Below are positions 1 through 7,667 of a stretch of DNA of 64,000 nt, in pieces (the first letter of the stretch is position 1; the number at the start of each line of letters is the position of its first letter). The stretch comes from Reichenbachiella ulvae (GTDB lineage Bacteria > Bacteroidota > Bacteroidia > Cytophagales > Cyclobacteriaceae), in contig NZ_JAOYOD010000001.1 of assembly GCF_025833875.1 (NCBI RefSeq), forward strand, positions 3,906,001 to 3,970,000, in the 5' to 3' direction. The position numbers and the translations under genes are program-made. The notes beneath the pieces were generated by a model. The model did not search any database. It saw nothing but the letters and a program-made list of their open reading frames with translations, and was not told the DNA's origin.

Positions 1-79
1 CATTGGTCTTTTGCTCCCCCTCTAATGCGGAACATGCCCCCAAAACCGAGGCAACCAGAAAATATATCACTCTGTTCAT
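1..79 (-). CDS. Partial lipoprotein, N-terminus only
   Basis: Reading leftwards from the ATG at 77-79, 26 codons are open to the window edge. The peptide starts MNRVIYFLVASVLGAC, a short basic N-terminus, a hydrophobic stretch and an LGAC lipobox with the acylated Cys at residue 16. This is a type II signal peptide, so the product is a lipoprotein. The rest lies outside the window and its function cannot be told. It is divergent from the reductase gene starting at 202. Confidence 0.6.
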   Translation of the reverse strand, partial: MNRVIYFLVASVLGACSALEGEQKTN

Positions 80-201
80 GTTGCAATTTATGAATTGTAC
101 GCATTTTTTGCGGTGAGCTAACGCAGCGAATACCTGAAATATTGTAGCTTTTTCTCGTCCTTACTTTTTTTTCCATTATTACTGGCTATTTTTAGAAACC
201 T

Positions 202-1290
202 ATGATGAATAGCCCTGATCTTAACGAACCCAACCCTCATATACTTAGCAGGGAATTTCCGGTATTGGTTACTGGAGGAGCGGGCTACATGGCATCCTGG
301 CTGGTCAAGTACCTGCTCGAGGATGGCTACAAGGTGAGAGTGACAGTTCGCAAACTCGACGATGAAGATCGCTACCGACATCTGACGAAAATCGCAGAGA
401 GGTCTAAGGGTAGTTTGGAGCTATTCGAAGCAGATCTATTAGATCCCGAGGCTTTCAAAAACTGTATGAACGGCTGCAACATTGTATTCCATACAGCCTC
501 CCCTTACAAAACGAAGGGTATCAAAAATCCACAAAAAGAATTGATCGATCCTTCTTTTGAAGGTACTCGAAATGTCTTGAATGCTGTCAATAAAGCACAC
601 TCGGTACGAAAGGTGATTTTCACCAGTGCCATCTCAGCCATCTATGGAGATGCTACCGACATCAAGGGTCTGGAAGTAGACGCCTTTACTGAAGCTTATT
701 GGAATAAAAGTTCAAATCTCAAATATCAGCCGCTGGGATTTGCCAAAACCGTAGCAGAACGGGAAGCCTGGAAAATCCACGATGAACAGTCTCGCTGGAA
801 AATGGCTACCTTAAATCCAGCCCTTTGTATCGGCCCCTCTCTTACGACCTATAGCATGTCAAGAAGTTTTGATTTTATCCGTCAGCTAGCAGATGGGACA
901 TATGAAGCCGGCGTGCCTGATCTGCAATATGGATTGGTAGACGTACGAGACGTAGCACATGCACATATTTTTGCCGCGCAAGATGAATACGCTACGGGCC
1001 GCTTTATTTTGGCTCATGAAGTCAAATCCATGCTGGAAGTTGCCACTATTCTGAGGAAAAAGTTTGGTGATAGCTTCCCATTCCCTACCAAGCTGCTTTC
1101 CAATCGTATGCTTTACTTCTTTGGATTCACGAAGGGACTCAGCAGAAAATTCGTAATGGAAAATGTAGGGAAAACGCTAAAAATCGACAACACCAAAAGT
1201 CGACACGAGCTCGGCGTGTACTACAAACCTATCGATGAAGCAGCCATAGAAATGCTAGATTTCATCGTCGATTACAACATGCTCAAATAA
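202..1290 (+). CDS. NAD(P)-dependent extended SDR (epimerase/dihydroflavonol-reductase-like)
   Basis: A 362-residue soluble protein of the extended short-chain dehydrogenase family, closest in pattern to dihydroflavonol-4-reductase and cinnamoyl-CoA-reductase-like enzymes. A Rossmann nucleotide loop (VTGGAGYMAS) lies near residues 23-32, with Ala replacing the usual third Gly. The FTSAIS strand at 140-145 supplies the usual serine. The family's YxxxK motif is altered: Lys182 (AKTVAE) is present, but the residue four positions upstream is Leu178 instead of Tyr, so catalysis may be unusual or lost. The start could be either of the two adjacent Met codons. The gene stands alone with no obvious operon partners. 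The family call is firm; the substrate is unknown. Confidence 0.8.
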   Translation: MMNSPDLNEPNPHILSREFPVLVTGGAGYMASWLVKYLLEDGYKVRVTVRKLDDEDRYRHLTKIAERSKGSLELFEADLLDPEAFKNCMNGCNIVFHTASPYKTKGIKNPQKELIDPSFEGTRNVLNAVNKAHSVRKVIFTSAISAIYGDATDIKGLEVDAFTEAYWNKSSNLKYQPLGFAKTVAEREAWKIHDEQSRWKMATLNPALCIGPSLTTYSMSRSFDFIRQLADGTYEAGVPDLQYGLVDVRDVAHAHIFAAQDEYATGRFILAHEVKSMLEVATILRKKFGDSFPFPTKLLSNRMLYFFGFTKGLSRKFVMENVGKTLKIDNTKSRHELGVYYKPIDEAAIEMLDFIVDYNMLK

Positions 1291-1455
1291 CCATTTGACG
1301 CCTAAGCGACCATTGGTAGAAAATAGCTGCCGTTGGTATGGTACTATCGGTCGTTCATACAGCATTTAAGAACCCGCACTCTTCAATTATCGTCCTCCTA
1401 TTAACAACTATGTTCAATGAAAGACGGTTGGATTTCTAATTATTGCAAATAGACT

Positions 1456-1463
1456 TAACTTTG
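1456..1463 (+). promoter_or_regulatory. Bacteroidota -7 promoter element for the DUF5916 gene
   Basis: TAACTTTG matches the Bacteroidota -7 consensus TAnnTTTG exactly, 58 bases before the start codon at 1522. No clear -33 TTG is seen at the usual spacing, so the call rests on one element. Confidence 0.5.
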
Positions 1464-1521
1464 CATCCCGTTAAACAATCCGCCTTTTATCTGACAATAA
1501 TACTAAGAAATAAAAAGGAGG

Positions 1522-4134
1522 ATGATTCGCAAGGTTATTTTAGGCTGGATTCTATTGATAGGAATGGGAAATGTATGGGCCCAGTCTGACACCACTCAAA
1601 CGAAAGTTTATACCACAGCTCAGTTACAGTCAGAAATTGTAATCGATGGGTTACTAGACGATCCTGCCTGGTCTCAGGTAGATTGGGGAGGAGACTTCAT
1701 TGGCCACAGACCCGAATACAACGTAGCTCCTAGTCAAAAAACGCAATTCAAAATCCTCTATGATGCCAAATACCTCTATGTAGGGGTTCGCTCCTTTGAT
1801 ACCGAGCCAGATAAAATCGCTCGTCGAATGTCTCGAAGAGATGGATTTGAAGGGGATTTTGTAGAAATCAATATCGACAGCTACCACGACAAGCGCACGG
1901 CCTTCTCCTTTTCTGCCTCGGTTTCGGGAGTGAAAGGGGACGAATATGTCTCCAACAACGGCAGCAACTGGGACTCCACCTGGGACCCCATTTGGTACCT
2001 GAAGACAAGCATCGACGAAGAAGGCTGGATCGCCGAGTTCAAAATTCCACTCTCCCAATTGCGATTTGCAGACAAAGAAGAACATGTCTGGGGGCTGCAA
2101 TTGACCCGACGTTTGTTCAGAAAAGAAGAACGCTCCACATGGCAACCTGTGGATCCAAATGCGCCTGGATGGGTTCACTTATTTGGTGAATTAAGAGGCA
2201 TAAAAGGAATAAAACCTCAGAAGCAATTAGAAATCATGCCCTATGTGGTAGGCTCTGCTGAGACCTTTAAAAAAGAAGAGGAAAACCCTTTTCGAGAGGA
2301 CGGCTATGAGCTAAATGCCAATGTAGGTGTGGATGCTAAAATCGGAATCACCTCGGACATAACTTTGGACTTAACAGTCAATCCTGATTTTGGACAGGTA
2401 GAGTCCGATCCTTCTGCCGTCAATCTCAGTGCTTTTCGACTTTTCTTCAGAGAGCAGCGCCCCTTCTTTCTGGAGGGTAGCAATATCATGAGTTTCCGAA
2501 CCAGCGGTGGGATCAACAACCTGTATTATTCGCGACGCATAGGAGGCAAACCTCAAGGCAATGCTGATGCTGATGATGTAGCCTATATCGATGCGCCTAA
2601 CCAAAGTAGAATTTTGGGGGCTGCCAAAATCACCGGCAAAAATGCCAAAGGCTTTTCATGGGGTATCTTGGAATCTTTTACCAATCGTGAATATGCTCAG
2701 GTGATTGATACCCTCGGAGATCGAAGAAAAGAAAAAATCGCTCCCTACAGCAACTATCTGGTGGCGCGTGCTCAGCAGGACTATGGGGATGGCAAAACGG
2801 TAGTCGGCGCCTACTTCAGCAATGTCAACCGCTTCAACAACAACGAAAATGGGCTGGAACTGCTGCACGACGATGCACAATCCGGAGGAGTAGACATCAA
2901 CCACAACTTTGCCAACCGCAACTATGGTTTTGAGTTCAAAGCCATGGTCAGCAGAGTCAATGGATCAGAAGAAGCGATATACGAAACACAAACCTCAGCT
3001 GAGCGCTATTACCAGCGCCCAGACAACGACCACAGATCAGTAGATAGCACATTGACCACTCTTTATGGTTCGGCAGGTACGTTGGCATTTGGCAAGCGCA
3101 GTGGCAACTGGCGCTGGACCATAGGCAGCAACTACAAATCGCCGGGTCTGGAACTGAATGATGTGGGTTTTCTGGTCCAAACCGATATCATTAACAATTG
3201 GGCATGGACCCAATACCGTATCAACAAGCCAACGAAGCTGTTCAGAAGTCAACGATACAGAGCATATATAGAATCCAACCTGGATTTTGGAGGTGTCACC
3301 ACCAACAAAGGTGGAGAAATCAATATGAACTGGGACTTTCACAATCTCTGGAGCGCAGGCACCGGACTGTGGAGACAAGGCAGCAGAATTTCCAATGCTG
3401 ACCTGAGAGGGGGGCCTTCGATCACCTATCCTGGAGGATTCAATTACTGGTACTGGTTTGAAACCAACAGTAGAAAAAAAATAAGTTTCAGTTATAACAA
3501 CAGCTACTACTGGGGAGATGAAGACTTTTCGAAGAATGTCAATTTTAGATTTTCTGTCAACTACCAACCCACAGATGCCCTAAGGGTCTCCTTGTCCCCA
3601 AGAGTTTCTCATAGAAGAAATGCCCTGCAATACATCGATCAAATAGAAGATGCCGAACAAATGCACTATCTGATGGGAGAGGTACAGCAGCAAACCTATA
3701 GCATGTCTCTGCGCGCCAACTACAACATCACTCCTAATCTTACCATTGAGCTTTGGGCACAACCCTTCATGGCCAGTGGTCAATATCAAAAATTCAAATT
3801 TGATAGTGATACTAATGCCGGAGAGTTCGAAGACCGTTTCCTCGACCTAAACACTCAATATGTGTATGATGAAGATCAATCTTACTATACCATAGATGGC
3901 TACAACGGATTACAATTTGACGATCCTGACTTCAACATTGTAGAATTCCGATCGAACCTCGTGACTCGATGGGAATACATTCCAGGCTCTACCCTATTTC
4001 TGGTTTGGTCGAATAATGGAGGGCAATTCGATCGCTCAGAAAAAAATGAATTCAGCGACTTAAGCGCTAACCTGAAAGGTCTGGAATCCACCAATACTTT
4101 TCTGATCAAGTATACCTATCGCTTCATCCTTTGA
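1522..4134 (+). CDS. DUF5916 outer-membrane protein with N-terminal CBM9-like domain
   Basis: An 870-residue exported protein. A cleavable signal peptide ends near the AQS at residues 20-22. Residues about 35-230 resemble the carbohydrate-binding family 9/DOMON-like fold (IVIDGLLDDPAW at the start, aromatic-rich strands). The remaining ~640 residues match the DUF5916 pattern, a predicted outer-membrane beta-barrel with alternating short strands ending in the aromatic strand YTYRFIL. Such proteins are common in Bacteroidota; their role is not established, though sugar binding or surface transport is a reasonable guess. A GGAGG sequence abuts the ATG with no spacer and is too close to act as a normal ribosome-binding site. 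The 3' end overlaps the convergent DinB-like gene by 11 bases. Confidence 0.85.
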   Translation: MIRKVILGWILLIGMGNVWAQSDTTQTKVYTTAQLQSEIVIDGLLDDPAWSQVDWGGDFIGHRPEYNVAPSQKTQFKILYDAKYLYVGVRSFDTEPDKIARRMSRRDGFEGDFVEINIDSYHDKRTAFSFSASVSGVKGDEYVSNNGSNWDSTWDPIWYLKTSIDEEGWIAEFKIPLSQLRFADKEEHVWGLQLTRRLFRKEERSTWQPVDPNAPGWVHLFGELRGIKGIKPQKQLEIMPYVVGSAETFKKEEENPFREDGYELNANVGVDAKIGITSDITLDLTVNPDFGQVESDPSAVNLSAFRLFFREQRPFFLEGSNIMSFRTSGGINNLYYSRRIGGKPQGNADADDVAYIDAPNQSRILGAAKITGKNAKGFSWGILESFTNREYAQVIDTLGDRRKEKIAPYSNYLVARAQQDYGDGKTVVGAYFSNVNRFNNNENGLELLHDDAQSGGVDINHNFANRNYGFEFKAMVSRVNGSEEAIYETQTSAERYYQRPDNDHRSVDSTLTTLYGSAGTLAFGKRSGNWRWTIGSNYKSPGLELNDVGFLVQTDIINNWAWTQYRINKPTKLFRSQRYRAYIESNLDFGGVTTNKGGEINMNWDFHNLWSAGTGLWRQGSRISNADLRGGPSITYPGGFNYWYWFETNSRKKISFSYNNSYYWGDEDFSKNVNFRFSVNYQPTDALRVSLSPRVSHRRNALQYIDQIEDAEQMHYLMGEVQQQTYSMSLRANYNITPNLTIELWAQPFMASGQYQKFKFDSDTNAGEFEDRFLDLNTQYVYDEDQSYYTIDGYNGLQFDDPDFNIVEFRSNLVTRWEYIPGSTLFLVWSNNGGQFDRSEKNEFSDLSANLKGLESTNTFLIKYTYRFIL

Positions 4135-4576
4135 TCAAGCGACGGTGGTAGTTGATCTGCCCCAGATGATAATTGAGATGTCCCTGCAGTCGGATGAGAA
4201 AATATCCGTACGTCATCGGATGCCCGAAAACTTCGAGGGGGAAATTGGATTCAAGCATATCTTCAGAAAGAGCCTGTAATCCATTTTTTACTGCCTGTCG
4301 GGATTTTTCTATTTCCTCAAGCAATTCGGATTTAGAAACATCTTTCTTTGAAAATTCTCCATCTCTGTCTCTTTGGTAATCAGAGCCTCCCATCACAGCC
4401 CCAAAAAAATGCTGAAGATTTCCACAAAGATGAACTATGAGAGTACCACCAGAGTTTCCAATGGTACCTTCTATCTTCCAGAGCTGAGCGTCACTTTCGT
4501 AGGATTCTAGTTCAGTTTTGAGTCGATCTAGATCTGTATTAAATAAAGCCTCAAATGACGTCAGCATGCCACTCAT
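4124..4576 (-). CDS. DinB/YfiT-like four-helix metal-binding protein
   Basis: A 150-residue cytosolic protein with the DinB-superfamily pattern: helix 2 contains IVHLCGNLQHF and the last helix contains HLNYHLGQINYHR, giving the spaced histidines that bind a divalent metal. Members of this group include thiol-dependent transferases and many proteins of unknown role. The start codon lies one base past the stop of folE (4578), so it is almost certainly the third gene of a PTPS-folE-DinB operon. Whether it works on a pterin or is simply co-transcribed cannot be judged from the sequence. An alternative start is Met4. Confidence 0.75.
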   Translation of the reverse strand: MSGMLTSFEALFNTDLDRLKTELESYESDAQLWKIEGTIGNSGGTLIVHLCGNLQHFFGAVMGGSDYQRDRDGEFSKKDVSKSELLEEIEKSRQAVKNGLQALSEDMLESNFPLEVFGHPMTYGYFLIRLQGHLNYHLGQINYHRRLIKG

Positions 4577-4577
4577 G

Positions 4578-5279
4578 TTATATCTGGTTTGATCCTGGTG
4601 AATTGATATAATTCAGGAATTCATTTTTGTATTTCTCTTCCAGAAACTTGCCACTAAAATGTGCCGTTCCTGTCTTGCTGTTCGTGTCTCCTACTCCTCT
4701 GGAAGAAACACACATGTGATTGGCATCTATGACCACTCCTACATCTTCTGTCTTCAATACATCCTTCAGCTCATTGGCAATCTGCACAGTCAGTCGCTCC
4801 TGAACCTGCGGACGCTTCGAGTAATATTGAACGATACGATTGATCTTTGACAAACCAATCACCTCTCCACTGGAGATATAGGCCACATGCGCTTTGCCAT
4901 AGATCGGCACGAAGTGGTGCTCACAGTGAGAGTAGAAAGTGATGTCCTTTTCTACCAGCATTTGGTCATAGCCAAATTTGTTTTCGAATAGGCGTGCCTT
5001 CGGCTTGTTCTTTGGATTCAATCCGCTGAACACCTCCTCCACATACATCTTGGCCACCCGACGAGGGGTACCTGCGAGGCTGTCGTCAGTCAAGTCCAAA
5101 CCAAGAATCTGCATGATCTCTTTGAAATGCTTGGCGATCAGTTCTTTCTTCAACTCATCGTCCATCTCGAAAGCATCTGCTCTAAGCGGGGTATCAAAGG
5201 AAGAAGCAAAGTGCTCATCCATTAAATCATCCAGGTTGGAATCAGACGGGGTATTCGACATAGTTTCTTTTTGTTTCAT
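4578..5279 (-). CDS. folE: GTP cyclohydrolase I
   Basis: Converts GTP to 7,8-dihydroneopterin triphosphate, the first step of folate, tetrahydropterin and 7-deazaguanine pathways. The 233-residue protein has the zinc and catalytic residues of type I enzymes: Cys119 and His121-His122 in SHCEHHF, and Cys190 in HMCVSSRG, plus the GxSKxNRIV segment at 142-150. The N-terminal ~45 residues are a variable extension. The start overlaps the end of the upstream PTPS-type gene by 38 bases, and Met7 is an alternative start that still overlaps, so the two are translationally linked. Confidence 0.95.
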   Translation of the reverse strand: MKQKETMSNTPSDSNLDDLMDEHFASSFDTPLRADAFEMDDELKKELIAKHFKEIMQILGLDLTDDSLAGTPRRVAKMYVEEVFSGLNPKNKPKARLFENKFGYDQMLVEKDITFYSHCEHHFVPIYGKAHVAYISSGEVIGLSKINRIVQYYSKRPQVQERLTVQIANELKDVLKTEDVGVVIDANHMCVSSRGVGDTNSKTGTAHFSGKFLEEKYKNEFLNYINSPGSNQI

Positions 5280-5649
5280 ACAATTGAATATTTAAGTCAT
5301 ACTTATCGTCGATTTCCTTCCTCAACAAATCATAGATGACCACTACTATATTTTCTGCTGTGGGGTTCAGTTCTTTAAACTCTGCCACATCCAAATTCAA
5401 ATTTTTGTGATCGAAGCGTTCAATCACTTTTTCTTTGATCAAATCACTTAGCACCTTGATATCATAGACATATCCCGTCTCCGGGTCAATCTCTCCAGTC
5501 ACCTTTACGTGCAGTTCGTAATTGTGTCCATGATAATTGGGGCTATTGCATTTTCCGAACACTTGGGCATTTTTTTCATCGGACCAATTTGGATTGTGCA
5601 AGCGATGTGCAGCATTGAAATGTTCTTCCCTTATGACGGCTGTTTTCAT
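5242..5649 (-). CDS. 6-pyruvoyl-tetrahydropterin synthase/QueD family protein (PTPS-type motif)
   Basis: A 135-residue enzyme of the PTPS/QueD family acting on dihydroneopterin triphosphate, the product of the folE gene immediately downstream. Zinc ligands are His15, His40 and His42. The catalytic cysteine Cys34 sits in C-N-S-P-N-Y-HGH, that is C-x5-HGH, as in animal PTPS of tetrahydrobiopterin synthesis. Escherichia coli QueD has C-x3-HGH. Further matches to the animal enzyme are the GEIDP, DHKNLD and YET segments. I infer a tetrahydropterin-type product rather than the queuosine precursor, but the family is promiscuous. First gene of the PTPS-folE-DinB operon. Confidence 0.85.
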   Translation of the reverse strand: MKTAVIREEHFNAAHRLHNPNWSDEKNAQVFGKCNSPNYHGHNYELHVKVTGEIDPETGYVYDIKVLSDLIKEKVIERFDHKNLNLDVAEFKELNPTAENIVVVIYDLLRKEIDDKYDLNIQLYETKRNYVEYPV

Positions 5650-5852
5650 GAATTATTCCTTATTCAGACGACTTGCGCCTATTCTTTCTTTCCACAAAGT
5701 TTGACAAAAAACTTTTAAATCCAGTCTTGTTAAACTTTTACACTCAACACTTAGACGAAAAAACTCAACTTATGTTCATCTCTATAAGAATATTCTACGT
5801 AAGAGGGCATTTATAAGCTCAATTTGGCTAATTGTACTAACTTCGTTTTTTA

Positions 5853-5938
5853 ATCCCTGTTGAGGGTTTATTTCAACGGGATTTAGCTCGATTGAACAAT
5901 TGTTTTACCTATTCACGCTTCGTGAGTTTATCACGAAG
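5853..5938 (+). promoter_or_regulatory. Structured leader with two hairpins upstream of cysH
   Basis: The 314-base gap 5650-5963 separates two divergent units and holds no convincing gene. Near cysH it contains two consecutive hairpins. The first (5853-5882) pairs ATCCC-GTTGA with TCAAC-GGGAT around a single bulged T. The second (5918-5938) is a perfect 8-base-pair stem, CTTCGTGA with TCACGAAG, and a five-base loop, 25 bases before the ATG. A TAACTTCG at 5838-5845 is a near match to the -7 consensus and would start transcription just upstream. No known riboswitch was recognised. Confidence 0.4.
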
Positions 5939-5963
5939 ATGTTGAATTATCGTCCTGCAATAT

Positions 5964-6620
5964 ATGGATTTTGAAGAGATCAAAAGTAGCATCATTAAGT
6001 ATCAGGAAGATGGCAAGAAACTATTTACCACTTCCTCCTTTCAGACACACAGTATCGTTCTGCTTCATTTGTTGAGCCGAATAGACAACAATATACCTGT
6101 CTACTGTCTGAACACAGGCTACTTATTTCCAGAAACGATCGCTTACAAAGATCAACTAGCAGACGAATTTGGTCTTACGATCAAGGACATCAAACCAGAT
6201 GTGCCCAAGAGTATCCAAAAGGACTCAGAAGGCAAATTGCTTTTCGCTTCCGATCCAGATCTGTGCTGCTATTACAACAAGGTGCAGCCCATGGACAAAC
6301 TTCTGTCTGACTATGACATCTGGATCAATGGTATCCGAAAAGATCAGAATGCCAATCGTGCCAAAATGCGCGTCGAAGAGCCATCCAAGATGAATACGGT
6401 TCGTTTTCACCCCATGCTGGAGTGGACCAACAAGATGATTTTTGATTATATCAAAGAATACAACTTGCCACGTCACCCACTGGATCAGGTAGGGTATAGC
6501 AGTATCGGTTGTGAGCCTTGTACACGCAAGCCAAGTCTGGAAATGATGGAAAGAGAAGCCAGATGGTACGGAATGAACAAAACAGAATGTGGTCTCCACA
6601 CAGAATTAGTTAGTAAATAA
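5964..6620 (+). CDS. cysH: Thioredoxin-dependent adenylyl-sulfate reductase (CysH family)
   Basis: Reduces adenylyl sulfate (or PAPS) to sulfite in assimilatory sulfate reduction. The 218-residue protein carries Cys101-Cys102 and Cys183-x2-Cys186, the four ligands of the [4Fe-4S] cluster typical of the APS-reducing branch, and the catalytic Cys209 in KTECGLH near the C-terminus. The cluster cysteines favour APS over PAPS as substrate. The segment after the Cys pair reads YYNKVQP rather than the common xxRKVxP. No other sulfate-assimilation gene is adjacent. It may share a transcript with the epimerase gene 65 bases downstream, though no functional link is evident. Confidence 0.88.
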   Translation: MDFEEIKSSIIKYQEDGKKLFTTSSFQTHSIVLLHLLSRIDNNIPVYCLNTGYLFPETIAYKDQLADEFGLTIKDIKPDVPKSIQKDSEGKLLFASDPDLCCYYNKVQPMDKLLSDYDIWINGIRKDQNANRAKMRVEEPSKMNTVRFHPMLEWTNKMIFDYIKEYNLPRHPLDQVGYSSIGCEPCTRKPSLEMMEREARWYGMNKTECGLHTELVSK

Positions 6621-6685
6621 TAGTGCAGGCCTCCACCGGCCTGCCTCACCAATAATAGAATCCAGATCTAGCTGGTAAAGATTAA

Positions 6686-7606
6686 ATGAAAGTATTAGTA
6701 ACAGGGGGAGCGGGATACATCGGCACCCGATTGATCAAAAAGCTAAGTGCAAATAAGAAAATAGAAAAGATCATCGTGTATGACAACCTCATGCGCGGCA
6801 ATTACAACCTTTTCTTAGGTGATAAATTTATCCATGGTGAGTCGATTGAATTCATCAAAGGGGATTTGTTGGATTCCAGAAAACTGAAAAATGCACTGAA
6901 AGGTGTGGATGTGGTTTTTCACCTGGCTGCTAAGGCTACCAGTCCTTTCGCCAATGTGAACCTGCACTACTACGAGCAAATCAACAACTGGGGTACAGCA
7001 GAGCTGACCTATGCGATCGAAGAAAGCGATGTGAAAAAATTCGTCTACCTGAGCAGCATGGGTGTATATGGTTTCTCGAATGATCCTATCACTGAAGATC
7101 ACGATGTGAATCCAGCATCCTTCTACGCCATCTCTAAACAAAGAGGCGAAGATCATGTGAAGCGACTAAGCAAGGTACATAACCCTATCATCCTGAGATG
7201 TGGAAACGTGTATGGCTACAGCAGAAGCATGCGCTTTGATGCTGTGATAAACAAGTTTGTATTCGAAGCGAATTTTAATGGCAGGCTATCTATTCATGGA
7301 AGTGGTAACCAGAAAAGAGCTTTCATCCACATCTCTTCTATTGCTGATATCCTGGAGCAAATTGCGGTAAAAGAAATCCCATCTGACACTTACAATGTAT
7401 CGGAGAGAAACATGTCTGTATTGGATATTGTGGATGTGTTGAAAGAATTGAAGCCGGAATTGGAATTCCTTTTCATCAATCAACAGAACGACTACAATCA
7501 GCAGCTGGTCAGTGCAGAACAAAAACTGAAGCAGTACATCCCCTACAGTGATGAGGAATCATTCAAAGATCAGATGATCGAGTTTTTGAATAGCTTCAGC
7601 TATTAA
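6686..7606 (+). CDS. NAD-dependent sugar epimerase/dehydratase
   Basis: A 306-residue extended short-chain dehydrogenase acting on a nucleotide sugar, probably cytosolic. The N-terminus MKVLVTGGAGYIGTRL is a complete GxxGxxG nucleotide-binding loop, followed by D-N at the end of strand 2. The catalytic serine lies in YLSSMGVYG and the catalytic pair in YAISK, so unlike the gene at 202 the active site is intact. The substrate (UDP-sugar or other) cannot be assigned. The gene ends just before a strong bidirectional hairpin. Confidence 0.85.
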   Translation: MKVLVTGGAGYIGTRLIKKLSANKKIEKIIVYDNLMRGNYNLFLGDKFIHGESIEFIKGDLLDSRKLKNALKGVDVVFHLAAKATSPFANVNLHYYEQINNWGTAELTYAIEESDVKKFVYLSSMGVYGFSNDPITEDHDVNPASFYAISKQRGEDHVKRLSKVHNPIILRCGNVYGYSRSMRFDAVINKFVFEANFNGRLSIHGSGNQKRAFIHISSIADILEQIAVKEIPSDTYNVSERNMSVLDIVDVLKELKPELEFLFINQQNDYNQQLVSAEQKLKQYIPYSDEESFKDQMIEFLNSFSY

Positions 7607-7617
7607 GAAAATACATA

Positions 7618-7647
7618 TCGGGAGGTGCACAAAAGGCAACCTCCCGA
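7618..7647. terminator. Bidirectional hairpin between convergent genes
   Basis: A perfect 9-base-pair stem, TCGGGAGGT with ACCTCCCGA, and a 12-base loop, between the epimerase gene (ends 7606) and the convergent GH30 gene (ends 7668). There is no T-run, so it may work with other factors or mainly protect 3' ends. Confidence 0.6.
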
Positions 7648-7667
7648 ATATGATGTGACTAATTTTT

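Noticed and set aside
1517..1521. GGAGG as ribosome-binding site of the DUF5916 gene
   Set aside because: It abuts the ATG with no spacer, too close for ribosome pairing; Bacteroidota rarely rely on this signal.
3037..3567. A 176-residue antisense frame in the DUF5916 gene
   Set aside because: A long shadow of a barrel-protein coding region; no recognisable motif.
5242..5649. Naming the pterin gene queD
   Set aside because: The C-x5-HGH motif is the PTPS type, and no queC, queE or queF lies in the window.
5796..5801. TACGTA upstream of cysH as a member of the operator set
   Set aside because: Single copy, far from the gene, without the half-site spacing seen in the nitrate island.
5650..5963. 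SAM-type riboswitch before cysH
   Set aside because: The two hairpins do not show the conserved core of any riboswitch I know.
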